Source: Bacillota bacterium | GTDB lineage: Bacteria; Bacillota; Clostridia; Oscillospirales; Acutalibacteraceae | Reading direction: 5' to 3' | Assembly (NCBI GenBank): GCA_023460155.1 | Contig: JAEWRF010000007.1 | Coordinates: forward strand, 1-23,047 | DNA length: 23,047 nt | Shown: positions 6,197-17,092 of the stretch, piece after piece | How the letters are laid out: the number at the start of each line of letters is the position of its first letter | Numbering within the stretch: position 1 is the first letter of the stretch | The notes under the pieces: model-generated | The model's input: only the letters and a program-made list of their open reading frames with translations | Databases searched by the model: none | What the model was told of the DNA's origin: nothing | Translations under genes and position numbers: made by a program

Positions 6197-8055
6197 TGGA
6201 CCTTCGCTCGCAGATGAAAACGGCAGATCTGACGCTGAAATTCCTCCGGGGGGACGTGCGCCATCTGGCCTCCTACCCGTTTGTCCCACAGAAGAAGGAA
6301 CCGGAGCTTTTTCCGGACTGTGACGACCTGCCGCGCAGCACGCCGGAGGCGGAGGGGGTGCCCTCCGCCCATGTGCGGGAATTCTTCCGCGCGCTGGATG
6401 AATTCGAAGGAATCCGCATTCACAGTGCGCTGGTCCTCCGGCACGGGAAGGTGATCGCGGAGGGCCACTGGCGCCCGTACGGCGGCGACTGTCCCCACAT
6501 GATGTTCTCGCTTTCCAAAAGCGTCGTCTCCATGGCGGTCGGTTTCTCGGTGCAGGAGGGTCTGCTGACTCTCGATGAGAAAATCGCCGATATTTTCCCG
6601 GACCGTATGCCGCTGCTGCACAATTCCCGCATGAACGCCGTCACCGTACGCCACCTGCTTACCATGACGAGCGGGGTGAAGTTCAACGAGGGCGGCTCCG
6701 TAACCGATAAAGACTGGGTGCGGGCGTTTCTGCAGTCGGACGTCGCGTTTGAGCCCGGCGCGGAATTCTGCTACAACAGCATGAATTCCTATATGCTCTC
6801 CGCCGCGGTCTGCCGCCGGACCGGCATAAGCCTGACGGAATACCTCACGCCCCGGCTGTTCCAACCGCTCGGCATCTGCGGCGCCGTGTGGGACGTCTGC
6901 CCGCTCGGCGTGGAAAAGGGCGGATGGGGCCTCTGGCTGCGCCCCGTCGATATGGCGAAGCTGGGGCAGCTTTACCTGAGGAGGGGAGTTTGGGGTGAGG
7001 GCAGCCTGAAAAAACAGATTCTGCCGGAAAGCTGGGTGGCGGAATCGGTGATTTCCCGCCGTCCCGGTATACCGGAGGGGAGAACCAATTCCGGCTACGG
7101 GTATCAGATCTGGACGTTCCGGGCGAAGGGAGCATACCAGTTCAACGGGATGTTCGGGCAGTACGTCGTCGTTCTGCCGGAGCGGGATATGGTCGTCGCC
7201 GTCACAAGCGGAAGCGGCGGCTTTTTCGGGGATCGGTCGCTCGGCTTTATCGAGCAGTATTTCGGGGACAATGCCCCCGCTTTCTCTGATGTTCCGCTCC
7301 GGCCGGACCGGAAAGAAACCGCCGCCCTGCGCCGGATGCTCGGCGGGCTTTACGCGGTTGCGGACACGGCCCCGAAGCCCGCCGCCGCGTGGCGGAGCCT
7401 GCCTGTTCTGCGGATGCTGCCGGACCCGGAGGAGGCCCGGCGGCGCGAAAGGATCAAAAGCTTTTCCAAAGCGGTCGGGGAGAAGAGCTTCCGGCTGGAA
7501 AATCAGTACGGTACGCTGTTCCCGCTGATTTTGCAGTGTGTTTCCAACAATTTCAGCCCGCCGCTCACGCGCGTTTCGTTCACGTTCGGCGAAAGATCCT
7601 GCCGCATCCGCTTTGAGGACGGCGGCGAAGCCTCCGAAATCGAAGCGGGGCTGGACGGCGAGCCCCGCCCCGGAAAAGTGATCCGCAACGGCGAGAGCTA
7701 TGCGGTTGCTTCGACCGCCCGTCCGGCGGAGGACGAGGACGGCCGCCCGGTGCTGAAGCTTTACATCTGCTTCCTCGGCACCCCGTGCACCCGGGAAATG
7801 AAATTCATTTTTTATGAGAAAAAGCTGCTAATCCGCTTCGACGAAACGCCGGGCGCGAAGGCGGCGGCCGAGACCCTGATGGATACGCTGGACGCGGGCG
7901 GCGGACTGCAGCGGCTGCTGCGGGAGCGCATTTCGGTCGGGCGCCTCACCAAGCAGATGAGCCGTTTCCTCCTGCCGCGCGCGAAGGGAATTGCCGAAGA
8001 GAAGGAAAAAAAGGCCGAGAAAAAACAGGGCCCCGATACAAACGCAAAAAAATAA
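6193..8055 (+). CDS. Serine hydrolase of the beta-lactamase/penicillin-binding fold with C-terminal extension
   Basis: A 620-residue protein whose N-terminal part (about 40-375) is a class C beta-lactamase-like serine hydrolase. Visible motifs are SLSK with nucleophile Ser106 and Lys109, a Tyr motif at Tyr194 (CYNSMNSYML), and GMFGQ at the position of the third, KTG-like motif, a pattern seen in esterase and 6-aminohexanoate-dimer-hydrolase-type members rather than true beta-lactamases. No signal peptide is seen, so it is probably cytoplasmic. Residues of about 390-600 form an extension I do not recognise, ending in a Lys/Glu-rich tail. Start choice is open: GTG at 6193 lies 10 nt after AGGAGG (6177-6182), ATG at 6196 lies 13 nt after it. 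The overlap with the preceding stop shows coupling to the small gene upstream. The substrate cannot be inferred. A strong terminator follows the stop immediately. Confidence 0.88.
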   Translation: MMDLRSQMKTADLTLKFLRGDVRHLASYPFVPQKKEPELFPDCDDLPRSTPEAEGVPSAHVREFFRALDEFEGIRIHSALVLRHGKVIAEGHWRPYGGDCPHMMFSLSKSVVSMAVGFSVQEGLLTLDEKIADIFPDRMPLLHNSRMNAVTVRHLLTMTSGVKFNEGGSVTDKDWVRAFLQSDVAFEPGAEFCYNSMNSYMLSAAVCRRTGISLTEYLTPRLFQPLGICGAVWDVCPLGVEKGGWGLWLRPVDMAKLGQLYLRRGVWGEGSLKKQILPESWVAESVISRRPGIPEGRTNSGYGYQIWTFRAKGAYQFNGMFGQYVVVLPERDMVVAVTSGSGGFFGDRSLGFIEQYFGDNAPAFSDVPLRPDRKETAALRRMLGGLYAVADTAPKPAAAWRSLPVLRMLPDPEEARRRERIKSFSKAVGEKSFRLENQYGTLFPLILQCVSNNFSPPLTRVSFTFGERSCRIRFEDGGEASEIEAGLDGEPRPGKVIRNGESYAVASTARPAEDEDGRPVLKLYICFLGTPCTREMKFIFYEKKLLIRFDETPGAKAAAETLMDTLDAGGGLQRLLRERISVGRLTKQMSRFLLPRAKGIAEEKEKKAEKKQGPDTNAKK

Positions 8056-8090
8056 GGGATTGCCGCAAGAATTGCGGCAATCCCTTTCTT
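8056..8090. terminator. Bidirectional rho-independent terminator
   Basis: A perfect 13-bp stem (8056-8068 with 8072-8084) closed by a GAA loop is followed by TTTCTT on the plus strand and by TTATTTTTTT on the minus strand. It lies between the convergent serine hydrolase and htrA genes and can end both transcripts. Confidence 0.92.
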
Positions 8091-8100
8091 ATGTTCTGCT

Positions 8101-9567
8101 TTATTTTCCGGTCGCCTGCGAGAGCTTCACGGTCGCCGTAAACGTCTGCCCGGAGAGGGGACGCGTGACGCTCAGGGTGACGGTGTCTCCCGGCTTTTTG
8201 GTGGTAACCACCGCGGTAATGGTGTTCTGGCTGGCAATTTCCGTTCCGTTGATCTTGGTGATGACGTCGCCCTTCTGGATGCCCGCGTTGGAAACAGCGC
8301 TGCTGGTCACGGAGGCCACGTACATGCCGCTGGGCAGCCCGTAGAAGCGGGAGGTCATGCTGTCGATAAACTGGCCGGAGATGCCGAGCACTGCGCGGTC
8401 CTTCACGTAGCCGTACTGCTTGAGTTCGCTGATAATCGGCTGCGCTTCGTCGATCGGAATGGCGAAGCCGAGACCTTCATAGCCGGTGGCGACGATCTTC
8501 GACGAGTTGATGCCGACGATCTGCCCCTTCATGTTGACGAGCGCGCCGCCGGAGTTGCCCGGGTTGATGGCCGCATCCGTCTGGATGCACTTCATGGTGT
8601 AGCCGGTTTCCGAGTTGGTGATTTCACGGTTCAGAGCCGAAACATAACCGACGGTAACCGAGGAATTGAATTCCATGCCGCCCGGGTTGCCGATCGCCAT
8701 TACGGTGTCCGCTACCTGAAGGTCGGTGCTGGAGCCAAATTCCGCTGCGGTGAGGCCGGTTGCCTCAATCTTGATTACGGCGAGGTCGGTGATGCTGTCG
8801 CTGCCGATCAGTTTTGCCTGATAAGTTTTCCCGCTTGAAAGGATTACCTTGAGCGAGGAGGCTCCGTCCACGACGTGCGCGTTGGTGATGATGTAGCCGT
8901 CGGAGGTGGCAATGATGCCGCTGCCCTCGCTGGCGGGCGAAACGCCGCTGTTGTCGTTCCCGGAGGTGCCGTTGGCCGAACCGTTCTGCGAACCGTTGTC
9001 CTGCCCGCTGAAGTTGCCGGCGTAGCTGGTGCGCTCATTTACCTGGTAGTTCTGGATGCACACCACGGAGGGAAGAACCTTCTTCGCAATCTGCTCCAGC
9101 GAGAGGCTCCCAACCGCCGCCGTGGCGGTGGCCGGTGTGCCCGAAGAGGAGGCCGAGGATCCCGAACCGGAGGAGGCGCTGCTTTTCTCAATGGTGAAAG
9201 CCGGGGATGCGCTGCCTCCGCTCATCTTGATGGTACCGTTGTTCACCAGCGCGGCAAAGCCTGCGACGGATCCGCCCGAAATCACCAGGCAGGCGAGGAC
9301 GCCCGCGAGAACTTTGCCAAAGGTTTTCCCTGCCCTGTGCTTTTTTGCTTTCTTCGGTGGCGCACCCGGAATGTACTCCGTGGTGTTTACCATCGGGCGC
9401 TCCTGCGACGGAGCTCCGGGGTTGCGGTAGGAGTGGTAGCAATCGCCGTGCCACTCGGTGTTCTGCTGCTGTGCGTTGTTCTGCGGATCGGCACGATAAT
9501 TTCCGCCTTCGGTATTATTATAATTGTCGTTGGATCCGTTCGGATTGTTGAAGTTGGGATCATACAT
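8101..9567 (-). CDS. htrA: Membrane-anchored HtrA/DegP-like serine protease with PDZ domain
   Basis: A 488-residue S1C protease for extracytoplasmic protein quality control. An Asn/Gln-rich cytoplasmic N-terminus (1-80) ends in a basic cluster, followed by one transmembrane helix (about 84-107) and a Ser/Gly/Ala-rich linker. The trypsin-like domain carries the triad His231 (ITNAHVV), Asp261 (SITDLAVIKI) and Ser339 (NPGNSGGAL). One C-terminal PDZ domain (about 390-480) carries GMYVASV and GIQKGDVITKING. This layout is typical of Firmicutes HtrA. A Ser/Asn/Gly-rich insert (about 180-215) lies between the first protease strands and is probably a flexible surface loop. The ATG at 9567 has AAAGGGTG about 8 nt upstream. 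The gene stands alone, ends at the shared terminator, and is divergent from marR. No CssR site was recognised, but a 20-bp palindrome lies about 90 bp upstream. Confidence 0.96.
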   Translation of the reverse strand: MYDPNFNNPNGSNDNYNNTEGGNYRADPQNNAQQQNTEWHGDCYHSYRNPGAPSQERPMVNTTEYIPGAPPKKAKKHRAGKTFGKVLAGVLACLVISGGSVAGFAALVNNGTIKMSGGSASPAFTIEKSSASSGSGSSASSSGTPATATAAVGSLSLEQIAKKVLPSVVCIQNYQVNERTSYAGNFSGQDNGSQNGSANGTSGNDNSGVSPASEGSGIIATSDGYIITNAHVVDGASSLKVILSSGKTYQAKLIGSDSITDLAVIKIEATGLTAAEFGSSTDLQVADTVMAIGNPGGMEFNSSVTVGYVSALNREITNSETGYTMKCIQTDAAINPGNSGGALVNMKGQIVGINSSKIVATGYEGLGFAIPIDEAQPIISELKQYGYVKDRAVLGISGQFIDSMTSRFYGLPSGMYVASVTSSAVSNAGIQKGDVITKINGTEIASQNTITAVVTTKKPGDTVTLSVTRPLSGQTFTATVKLSQATGK

Positions 9568-9655
9568 AACAATTTCACCCTTTCGTTTGATCTTATGGCT
9601 CCATTATCGCCGATGCCTGTGAAATAAATATGATGGCCACTTGATATTTTTGTGA

Positions 9656-9675
9656 ACAAATTTTAGAAAATTTGT
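9656..9675. repeat. Perfect 20-bp palindrome in the htrA-marR intergenic region
   Basis: ACAAATTTT (9656-9664), a 2-bp centre AG, and AAAATTTGT (9667-9675). It lies about 90 bp upstream of the htrA start and 22 bp upstream of the marR -35 box. The low GC content argues against a terminator; an operator is more likely. The bound regulator is unknown. Confidence 0.6.
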
Positions 9676-9697
9676 ATCTTCCCGGCGAGAAATTCGC

Positions 9698-9726
9698 TTG
9701 ACAGGGATAATACGAAAATGTATAAT
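9698..9726 (+). promoter_or_regulatory. Consensus sigma-A promoter of the marR operon
   Basis: Perfect TTGACA (9698-9703), a 17-bp spacer, and perfect TATAAT (9721-9726). Such an ideal promoter would be very strong unless repressed, which fits autorepression by the MarR protein it drives. Confidence 0.93.
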
Positions 9727-9738
9727 ACGATTATAATA

Positions 9739-9757
9739 TATTACGACAATCGTAATA
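9739..9757. promoter_or_regulatory. Palindromic operator, probably for the MarR-family regulator
   Basis: TATTACGA (9739-9746), CAA, TCGTAATA (9750-9757): perfect 8-bp arms placed from about +6 to +25 of the transcript, where bound protein would block initiation or escape. Related half-sites, ATACGA at 9710-9715 and 9725-9730, lie within the promoter at roughly 15-bp spacing. MarR dimers typically bind such imperfect 16-20 bp palindromes in their own promoters. Confidence 0.75.
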
Positions 9758-9771
9758 AATGGAGGCGAACT

Positions 9772-10236
9772 ATGGCGGAGCCGATTACACAGGAAGAAAT
9801 GGGGCAGCTCGACCGCGTCTGGCACGATCTGATTTTAGTCATGCAGAAGGCGAACACAGCGTTTCTGCACGGAGGGCTTGAAGGGCTTTCCACCGTGGAC
9901 ATCAGCGTGCTGGCCATCGTCAGCCGGAAACCCGACGTGATCCTCCGGGAAATCCTCGGGGTACTGGGGATTCCGGCCAGCACGCTGACCAGCGCCGTTG
10001 ACCGTCTGGAAAAGCGCGGCCTGCTGCGCCGGGTAATCAGCGCGCGGGACCGCCGTTCCTACGGGCTGGAGCTTACCGAGGACGGGCTCCGGGCGCAGGA
10101 AGAACATAAAAAAGAGGAAGAAACCGTGCTGCGGTGCGTCCTGGGGGCTTATACCCCGGAAGAACGTGCGGAACTGGTCCGGCTGCTCAAGATTCTGGCA
10201 GGCAGCATTTCCTCAATGGGAAAGGAAGAGAAGTAA
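9772..10236 (+). CDS. MarR family transcriptional regulator
   Basis: A 154-residue winged-helix dimeric regulator of the MarR type, a family that usually represses its own operon and is released by small phenolic or lipophilic ligands or by oxidation. Visible elements are the recognition-helix region LREILGVLGIPASTLTSAVDRLEKRGLLRR followed by the wing SARDRRSYGLELTEDG (the DxR wing motif, D-RRS), flanked by helices for dimerisation. The start is ATG at 9772, directly after TGGAGG (9760-9765). An upstream in-frame ATG at 9718 overlaps the -10 box and cannot be transcribed from this promoter. The stop is 1 bp before the SDR gene, so the three genes 9772-11598 form one operon. The ligand is unknown. 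Confidence 0.94.
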   Translation: MAEPITQEEMGQLDRVWHDLILVMQKANTAFLHGGLEGLSTVDISVLAIVSRKPDVILREILGVLGIPASTLTSAVDRLEKRGLLRRVISARDRRSYGLELTEDGLRAQEEHKKEEETVLRCVLGAYTPEERAELVRLLKILAGSISSMGKEEK

Positions 10237-10237
10237 A

Positions 10238-11029
10238 ATGGCAAATAAAACAGCGGTGATTACCGGCGCCACCAGCGGAATCGGCGCGGCCTACGCGGAA
10301 GCCTTTGCGCGGCAGGGGTACGATCTGATTCTGACCGGCAGAAGACAGGAAAAGATCGAAGCGCAGGCGGAAAAAATCCGCTCGGCTTATTCGGTCGGCG
10401 CGGAAGTGGTGCTCGCGGAGCTTTCGGAGGAAACGGGCATCCAAAAGGTTCTGGAGGCCATGCGGGGAAAAGAGATCGATGTTCTGGTCAACAACGCCGG
10501 ATTCGGCGTAGCCGCCCGCTATCAGGACAGCGATTTGCAGGTGATGGAACAGCTTGCAAAGGTGAACGTTCTGGCGCCGATGGAACTGATCCGCGCCGTT
10601 CTTCCCGACATGATCCGGCGACACAGCGGAACGGTCATCAATCTCTCTTCGGAGAGCGCCTATCTTGTGATGCCGGGCAATTCCGTCTATTCGGGCGTGA
10701 AATCGTTTTTAAAAGTCTTTACGGAAAGCCTGCACCTCGATCTGGACGGCACGGGTGTCCGGGTGCTGACGGTTTGTCCCGGTGCAACGCACACCGATTT
10801 TCACGAGAAAATGGGCATCGCAAAATCCCGGCAGACCGATCACGGCGTGATCCGGTGGATGTCGCCCGAAAAAATTGTAGAGCTGTCACTGAAAGACCTT
10901 CAAAAAGGAAAAGTCGTCAGCAAGCCGGGCTTCAGTACAAAGTTTTTCATCGGGTTTCTGGGGCTTCTGCCGAAAAAGGCGTATTACCGGATGGTCCGCA
11001 ATATCGGCGGCAAAAAGAAAGGAGCCTAG
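10238..11029 (+). CDS. Short-chain dehydrogenase/reductase (DltE/YqjQ-like SDR)
   Basis: A 263-residue classical SDR oxidoreductase. It shows the Rossmann TGATSGIG motif at 9-16, the cofactor-selecting TGRR just after the second strand (pointing to NADP(H)), NNAGFG, and the catalytic set Ser138 / Tyr151 / Lys155 (YSGVK). The protein resembles the COG0300 group, whose substrates are mostly undefined. The C-terminal part, with FFIGFLGLLPKKAYYRMVRN, is an amphipathic or membrane-apposed tail seen in several members of this group. The ATG at 10238 lies 1 bp after the marR stop, with AAAGGAAGAG in the marR 3' end as its ribosome binding site. It probably acts with the next gene on a small molecule sensed by the MarR protein; this is inference. 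Confidence 0.93.
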   Translation: MANKTAVITGATSGIGAAYAEAFARQGYDLILTGRRQEKIEAQAEKIRSAYSVGAEVVLAELSEETGIQKVLEAMRGKEIDVLVNNAGFGVAARYQDSDLQVMEQLAKVNVLAPMELIRAVLPDMIRRHSGTVINLSSESAYLVMPGNSVYSGVKSFLKVFTESLHLDLDGTGVRVLTVCPGATHTDFHEKMGIAKSRQTDHGVIRWMSPEKIVELSLKDLQKGKVVSKPGFSTKFFIGFLGLLPKKAYYRMVRNIGGKKKGA

Positions 11030-11031
11030 AG

Positions 11032-11598
11032 ATGATCGAGGAATGGGAATCGCCGCCGCTTCTTTTTAGGCTGGGCGACGCGCTGGGCAACACTCGGCTT
11101 TTCGGGTTCATCTATACCGGCTTTATCAAAACAATCGGGCTGAACGGCGGCGAAGCGGTTCTGGATTTCGGGAGCGGATCGGGAGCGGGCTCGAAGTATC
11201 TCGCGGAAATCCTCGCGAAAGGCGGCGGAAGCCTTACCTGTGTCGACACTTCGCATTATCTGATGAACATCGCGAAAAAGCGGATGAAAAAATACGGGAA
11301 CGTCCGGTATCTCAACGACCCGCTCCAAGAACTGGGACTTCCCCCGGAGTCGTTTGACGTAATCTGCATGCACTATGTGCTGCATGAGGTTTCACCGGAA
11401 CTGCGCACGGGCATCGTGAAAGAATTTTACCGGCTGGTAAAACCGGGAGGCCGTGTCTGCCTGCAGGAGCCGCAGCGCGAATACGACGGCATGCCGGTTT
11501 CCGAGATCCGCAATTTGATGTCCGAGGCCGGTTTCCGTGAGGTTTCGGCAAAGAATAAGAGAAACGTTTTCAGCGGAACTTATCAGAAAGCCCGATAA
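11032..11598 (+). CDS. Class I SAM-dependent methyltransferase
   Basis: A 188-residue Rossmann-fold methyltransferase. Motif I is VLDFGSGSGAGS (43-54), the acidic residue after strand 2 is Asp72 (TCVDTS), motif IV is FDVICMHYVLHEV, and KPGGRVCLQEP lies near the C-terminus. The family is the generic Methyltransf_11/25 type and includes small-molecule methyltransferases, so the acceptor cannot be predicted. The ATG at 11032 has AAAGGAG 7 nt upstream, and only 2 bp separate it from the SDR stop. Third gene of the marR operon; a long hairpin follows 20 bp after the stop. Confidence 0.92.
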   Translation: MIEEWESPPLLFRLGDALGNTRLFGFIYTGFIKTIGLNGGEAVLDFGSGSGAGSKYLAEILAKGGGSLTCVDTSHYLMNIAKKRMKKYGNVRYLNDPLQELGLPPESFDVICMHYVLHEVSPELRTGIVKEFYRLVKPGGRVCLQEPQREYDGMPVSEIRNLMSEAGFREVSAKNKRNVFSGTYQKAR

Positions 11599-11617
11599 CG
11601 CAGGGCTGAAATCAAAG

Positions 11618-11655
11618 AGAATCCCCCGTGCGGCGTAAGCCGCACGGGGGATTCT
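11618..11655. terminator. Long perfect hairpin terminator between convergent genes
   Basis: A 17-bp perfect stem (11618-11634 with 11639-11655) with a GTAA loop and a very GC-rich core. Neither side has a strong T-run (TGTATATC on the plus side, CTTTGATTT on the minus side), but its place between the methyltransferase and nifJ stops supports termination of both. Confidence 0.8.
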
Positions 11656-11677
11656 GTATATCGGTAATTTTAAAAAA

Positions 11678-15235
<3,558 letters not shown>

Positions 15236-15274
15236 ATCAATAGTTTCCTCCTTACGGATAATTGATTCCAAGTG

Positions 15275-15295
15275 GTACAGACGGCTGACCTGTAC
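15275..15295 (-). repeat. Inverted repeat in the nifJ leader
   Basis: GTACAG (15275-15280) and CTGTAC (15290-15295) flank a 9-nt spacer, starting just downstream of the predicted nifJ transcription start. It could be an operator or an mRNA hairpin; it is short, so chance is possible. Confidence 0.4.
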
Positions 15296-15303
15296 TTAAA
15301 CAG

Positions 15304-15332
15304 ATTCTATCATTTTTTGACTTCCATGTAAA
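15304..15332 (-). promoter_or_regulatory. Sigma-A promoter of nifJ
   Basis: On the minus strand, TTTACA (15332-15327), a 17-bp spacer, and TAGAAT (15309-15304). The leader to the start codon is about 60 nt. Confidence 0.75.
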
Positions 15333-15357
15333 GGAAAATAGGACAATTTGAAGAAGA

Positions 15358-15375
15358 TTAACAAAAGATTAACAA
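15358..15375 (-). promoter_or_regulatory. Tandem TTGTTAA half-sites upstream of the nifJ promoter
   Basis: Read on the minus strand, TTGTTAA occurs at 15375-15369 and again at 15364-15358, exactly 11 bp apart (one helical turn), within a longer GATTAACAAA direct repeat. It lies 26-43 bp upstream of the -35 box. TTGTTAA is the half-site of clostridial Rex operators, but Rex sites are inverted repeats, so Rex binding is only a possibility. Confidence 0.4.
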
Positions 15376-15591
15376 AGTTTTGAGAAATGAAAGCGCGGGT
15401 CCGGGGAAGACTTCTTTTTGAAAAGAAAACGAAGCCCCGACGTTTTTTTCGGGGGGCGCACGACGATAAAAAGAGTGCCCCGAAGCGCCGGAAAACATGC
15501 AGGCGGGCGAAAATTGTGCAAGACGCCGCGCAAGACGGGCCTGCGCCGGGAATTTGGGCTTTTCGGGGCCTTTTCGGCGTTCCGTGGCGCG

Positions 15592-15620
15592 TTGACAGCG
15601 CGTCGCGGAAACGGTAAAAT
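15592..15620 (+). promoter_or_regulatory. Sigma-A promoter of the hemolysin-family gene
   Basis: Perfect TTGACA (15592-15597), a 17-bp spacer, and TAAAAT (15615-15620), about 50 bp upstream of the start codon. Confidence 0.8.
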
Positions 15621-15673
15621 AGAATTAATAAAATGCCGTGTTTGCAATCCGAGCTTTTGAAAGGGGTAAACCT

Positions 15674-17077
15674 ATGTCCGAAGCACCCGACGGCCCGTAC
15701 CCGAACTTTCCGCTTACGCTTTCGCAGGCGGGGGGGAACGGCGGGTCCGGTTTTCTCATCCCGATTCTCATTCTGATTCTGCTCACCATGGTCAACGCCT
15801 TCTTTTCCGCAAGTGAAATCGCGGTGATTACGCTCAACGACGCCAAGATTGAACATATGGCGGAGGAGGGGAACAAAAAGGCGAAAAAAATCCGGAAGCT
15901 GACCCAAAGCTCCGGGAGGTTCCTCTCCACCATCCAAATCGGTATCACGCTGGCCGGGTTCCTCTCCTCGGCGGCGGCCTCGCAGAATTTCGCGGGGGCG
16001 CTCGCGCAGGCACTTTCGTTCCTGCGCCTTTCACCGTCCATCACGCAGGGGCTTTCCACCGTGCTTATCACGCTGCTGCTCTCCTATTTTTCTCTTGTTT
16101 TCGGGGAGCTGGTGCCGAAAAAGATCGCCATGCAGCGCGCTGAGGAGCTTTCCTTCCGTTTTGTCGGGGCGTTGGACGCCACCGCAACGGTGTTCCGCCC
16201 GCTGATCTCCCTGCTGACATCCTCCACGAACGCGGTGCTGCGGCTGATGGGCACCGACCCGAACGCCTCGGAGGAAACCGTGACGGAGGAGCAGATCCTC
16301 ATGATGGTGGATGCGGGGCAGGAAAAGGGCGTCCTGAATAAGAACGAGAAGGACATGATCTCGAACATCTTCGATTTCAGCGACAGCACCGCCGGCGAGG
16401 CAATGACCCACCGCACGGATGTGGTCGCGGCGGAGGACACGGAATCGGTCGGGGACGTGATTGCCCTTTCCATCGAAGGGGGATATTCGCGCATCCCGGT
16501 GTACCATGAGGACCTTGACAGTGTGCTCGGCATCATCTATGTAAAGGACCTGCTCAAGTTTGTCGGCAAGCCCGTGGCGGAATCCCTGAAGCTGACGGAG
16601 CTGATGCGCCCGGCGTATTTCATCCCGAAGAGCAAGCCGTGCTCGGAGCTGTTCTCCGAAATGACGGCGCGCAGGCTTCAGATCGCCATCGTGGTCGACG
16701 AGTACGGCGGCACGGAGGGCATCATCACCATGGAGGATCTGCTGGAATCAATCGTCGGGAACATGCAGGACGAATACGACCATGAGGAGGAAGAGATCCG
16801 CCGTGAGGGTGAGAACCGTTTCCTTGTGGACGGTTCGGCCCCGGTGGACGAAATCTCGGATATGACGGGAGCCGAACTGCCTTCCGGCGATTACGACACC
16901 GTGGCGGGCCTGATGATGGAGCGCCTGGGGCGAATCCCGAAGCAGGGCGAGCACCCCAAAGTGAAGATTGGCAACCTGACCCTGACGGTGCTGGATATGG
17001 AGGAGCGGCGCATCGCCCGCATCCTCATTGAAAAAGAGCCGAACCCCGAAAACCCGGAGGAACCGGAAGAAGAATAA
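15674..17077 (+). CDS. Hemolysin-family CNNM/CBS-domain membrane protein (CorC/HlyC type)
   Basis: A 467-residue integral membrane protein of the DUF21/CNNM family, the bacterial relatives of magnesium transporters MpfA/CorB; 'hemolysin' is a historical label. After a short extracytoplasmic N-terminus come hydrophobic helices (FLIPILILILLTMVNAFFSA; IQIGITLAGFLSSAAA; VLITLLLSYFSLVFGELVPKK; a fourth near RPLISLLTSS), including the conserved FFSASEIAV and GELVPKKIA motifs. A CBS pair follows at about 225-345 (MTHRTDVVA; GGYSRIPVYHEDLDSVLGIIYVKDLL; VVDEYGGTEGIITMEDLLE), then a CorC_HlyC domain (about 360-440), and an acidic Pro/Glu tail. The start is ATG at 15674, with GAAAGGGG 7 nt upstream; an in-frame ATG at 15638 lacks a binding site. 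The likely role is Mg2+/divalent cation efflux or homeostasis. Single-gene unit with its own promoter and terminator. Confidence 0.94.
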   Translation: MSEAPDGPYPNFPLTLSQAGGNGGSGFLIPILILILLTMVNAFFSASEIAVITLNDAKIEHMAEEGNKKAKKIRKLTQSSGRFLSTIQIGITLAGFLSSAAASQNFAGALAQALSFLRLSPSITQGLSTVLITLLLSYFSLVFGELVPKKIAMQRAEELSFRFVGALDATATVFRPLISLLTSSTNAVLRLMGTDPNASEETVTEEQILMMVDAGQEKGVLNKNEKDMISNIFDFSDSTAGEAMTHRTDVVAAEDTESVGDVIALSIEGGYSRIPVYHEDLDSVLGIIYVKDLLKFVGKPVAESLKLTELMRPAYFIPKSKPCSELFSEMTARRLQIAIVVDEYGGTEGIITMEDLLESIVGNMQDEYDHEEEEIRREGENRFLVDGSAPVDEISDMTGAELPSGDYDTVAGLMMERLGRIPKQGEHPKVKIGNLTLTVLDMEERRIARILIEKEPNPENPEEPEEE

Positions 17078-17092
17078 ATCAGCAGGCCACCG

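Larger units (their letters stand above)
15236..15673. other. 438-bp divergent intergenic region between nifJ and the hemolysin-family gene
   Basis: It contains the nifJ promoter (15304-15332, minus), an inverted repeat in the nifJ leader, TTGTTAA direct repeats at 15358-15375, and the plus-strand promoter 15592-15620. Between about 15380 and 15590 I see only an imperfect CCCCGA/TCGGGG hairpin (15435-15454) with a T-run in its loop, and no credible gene. Confidence 0.65.

Noticed and set aside
9718..9771. Upstream ATG at 9718 as the marR start
   Set aside because: It overlaps the -10 box of the operon promoter, so it is not in the transcript; the ATG at 9772 has a proper ribosome binding site.
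15236..15271. Extended nifJ N-terminus starting at 15271
   Set aside because: The AAGGAGG lies inside the extension at 15247-15253 and serves the ATG at 15235; the extra residues do not match the family.
15435..15454. CCCCGA/TCGGGG hairpin as a terminator between nifJ and the hemolysin-family gene
   Set aside because: The T-run lies inside the loop, not after the stem, and both flanking genes point away from it, so there is no transcript to end here.
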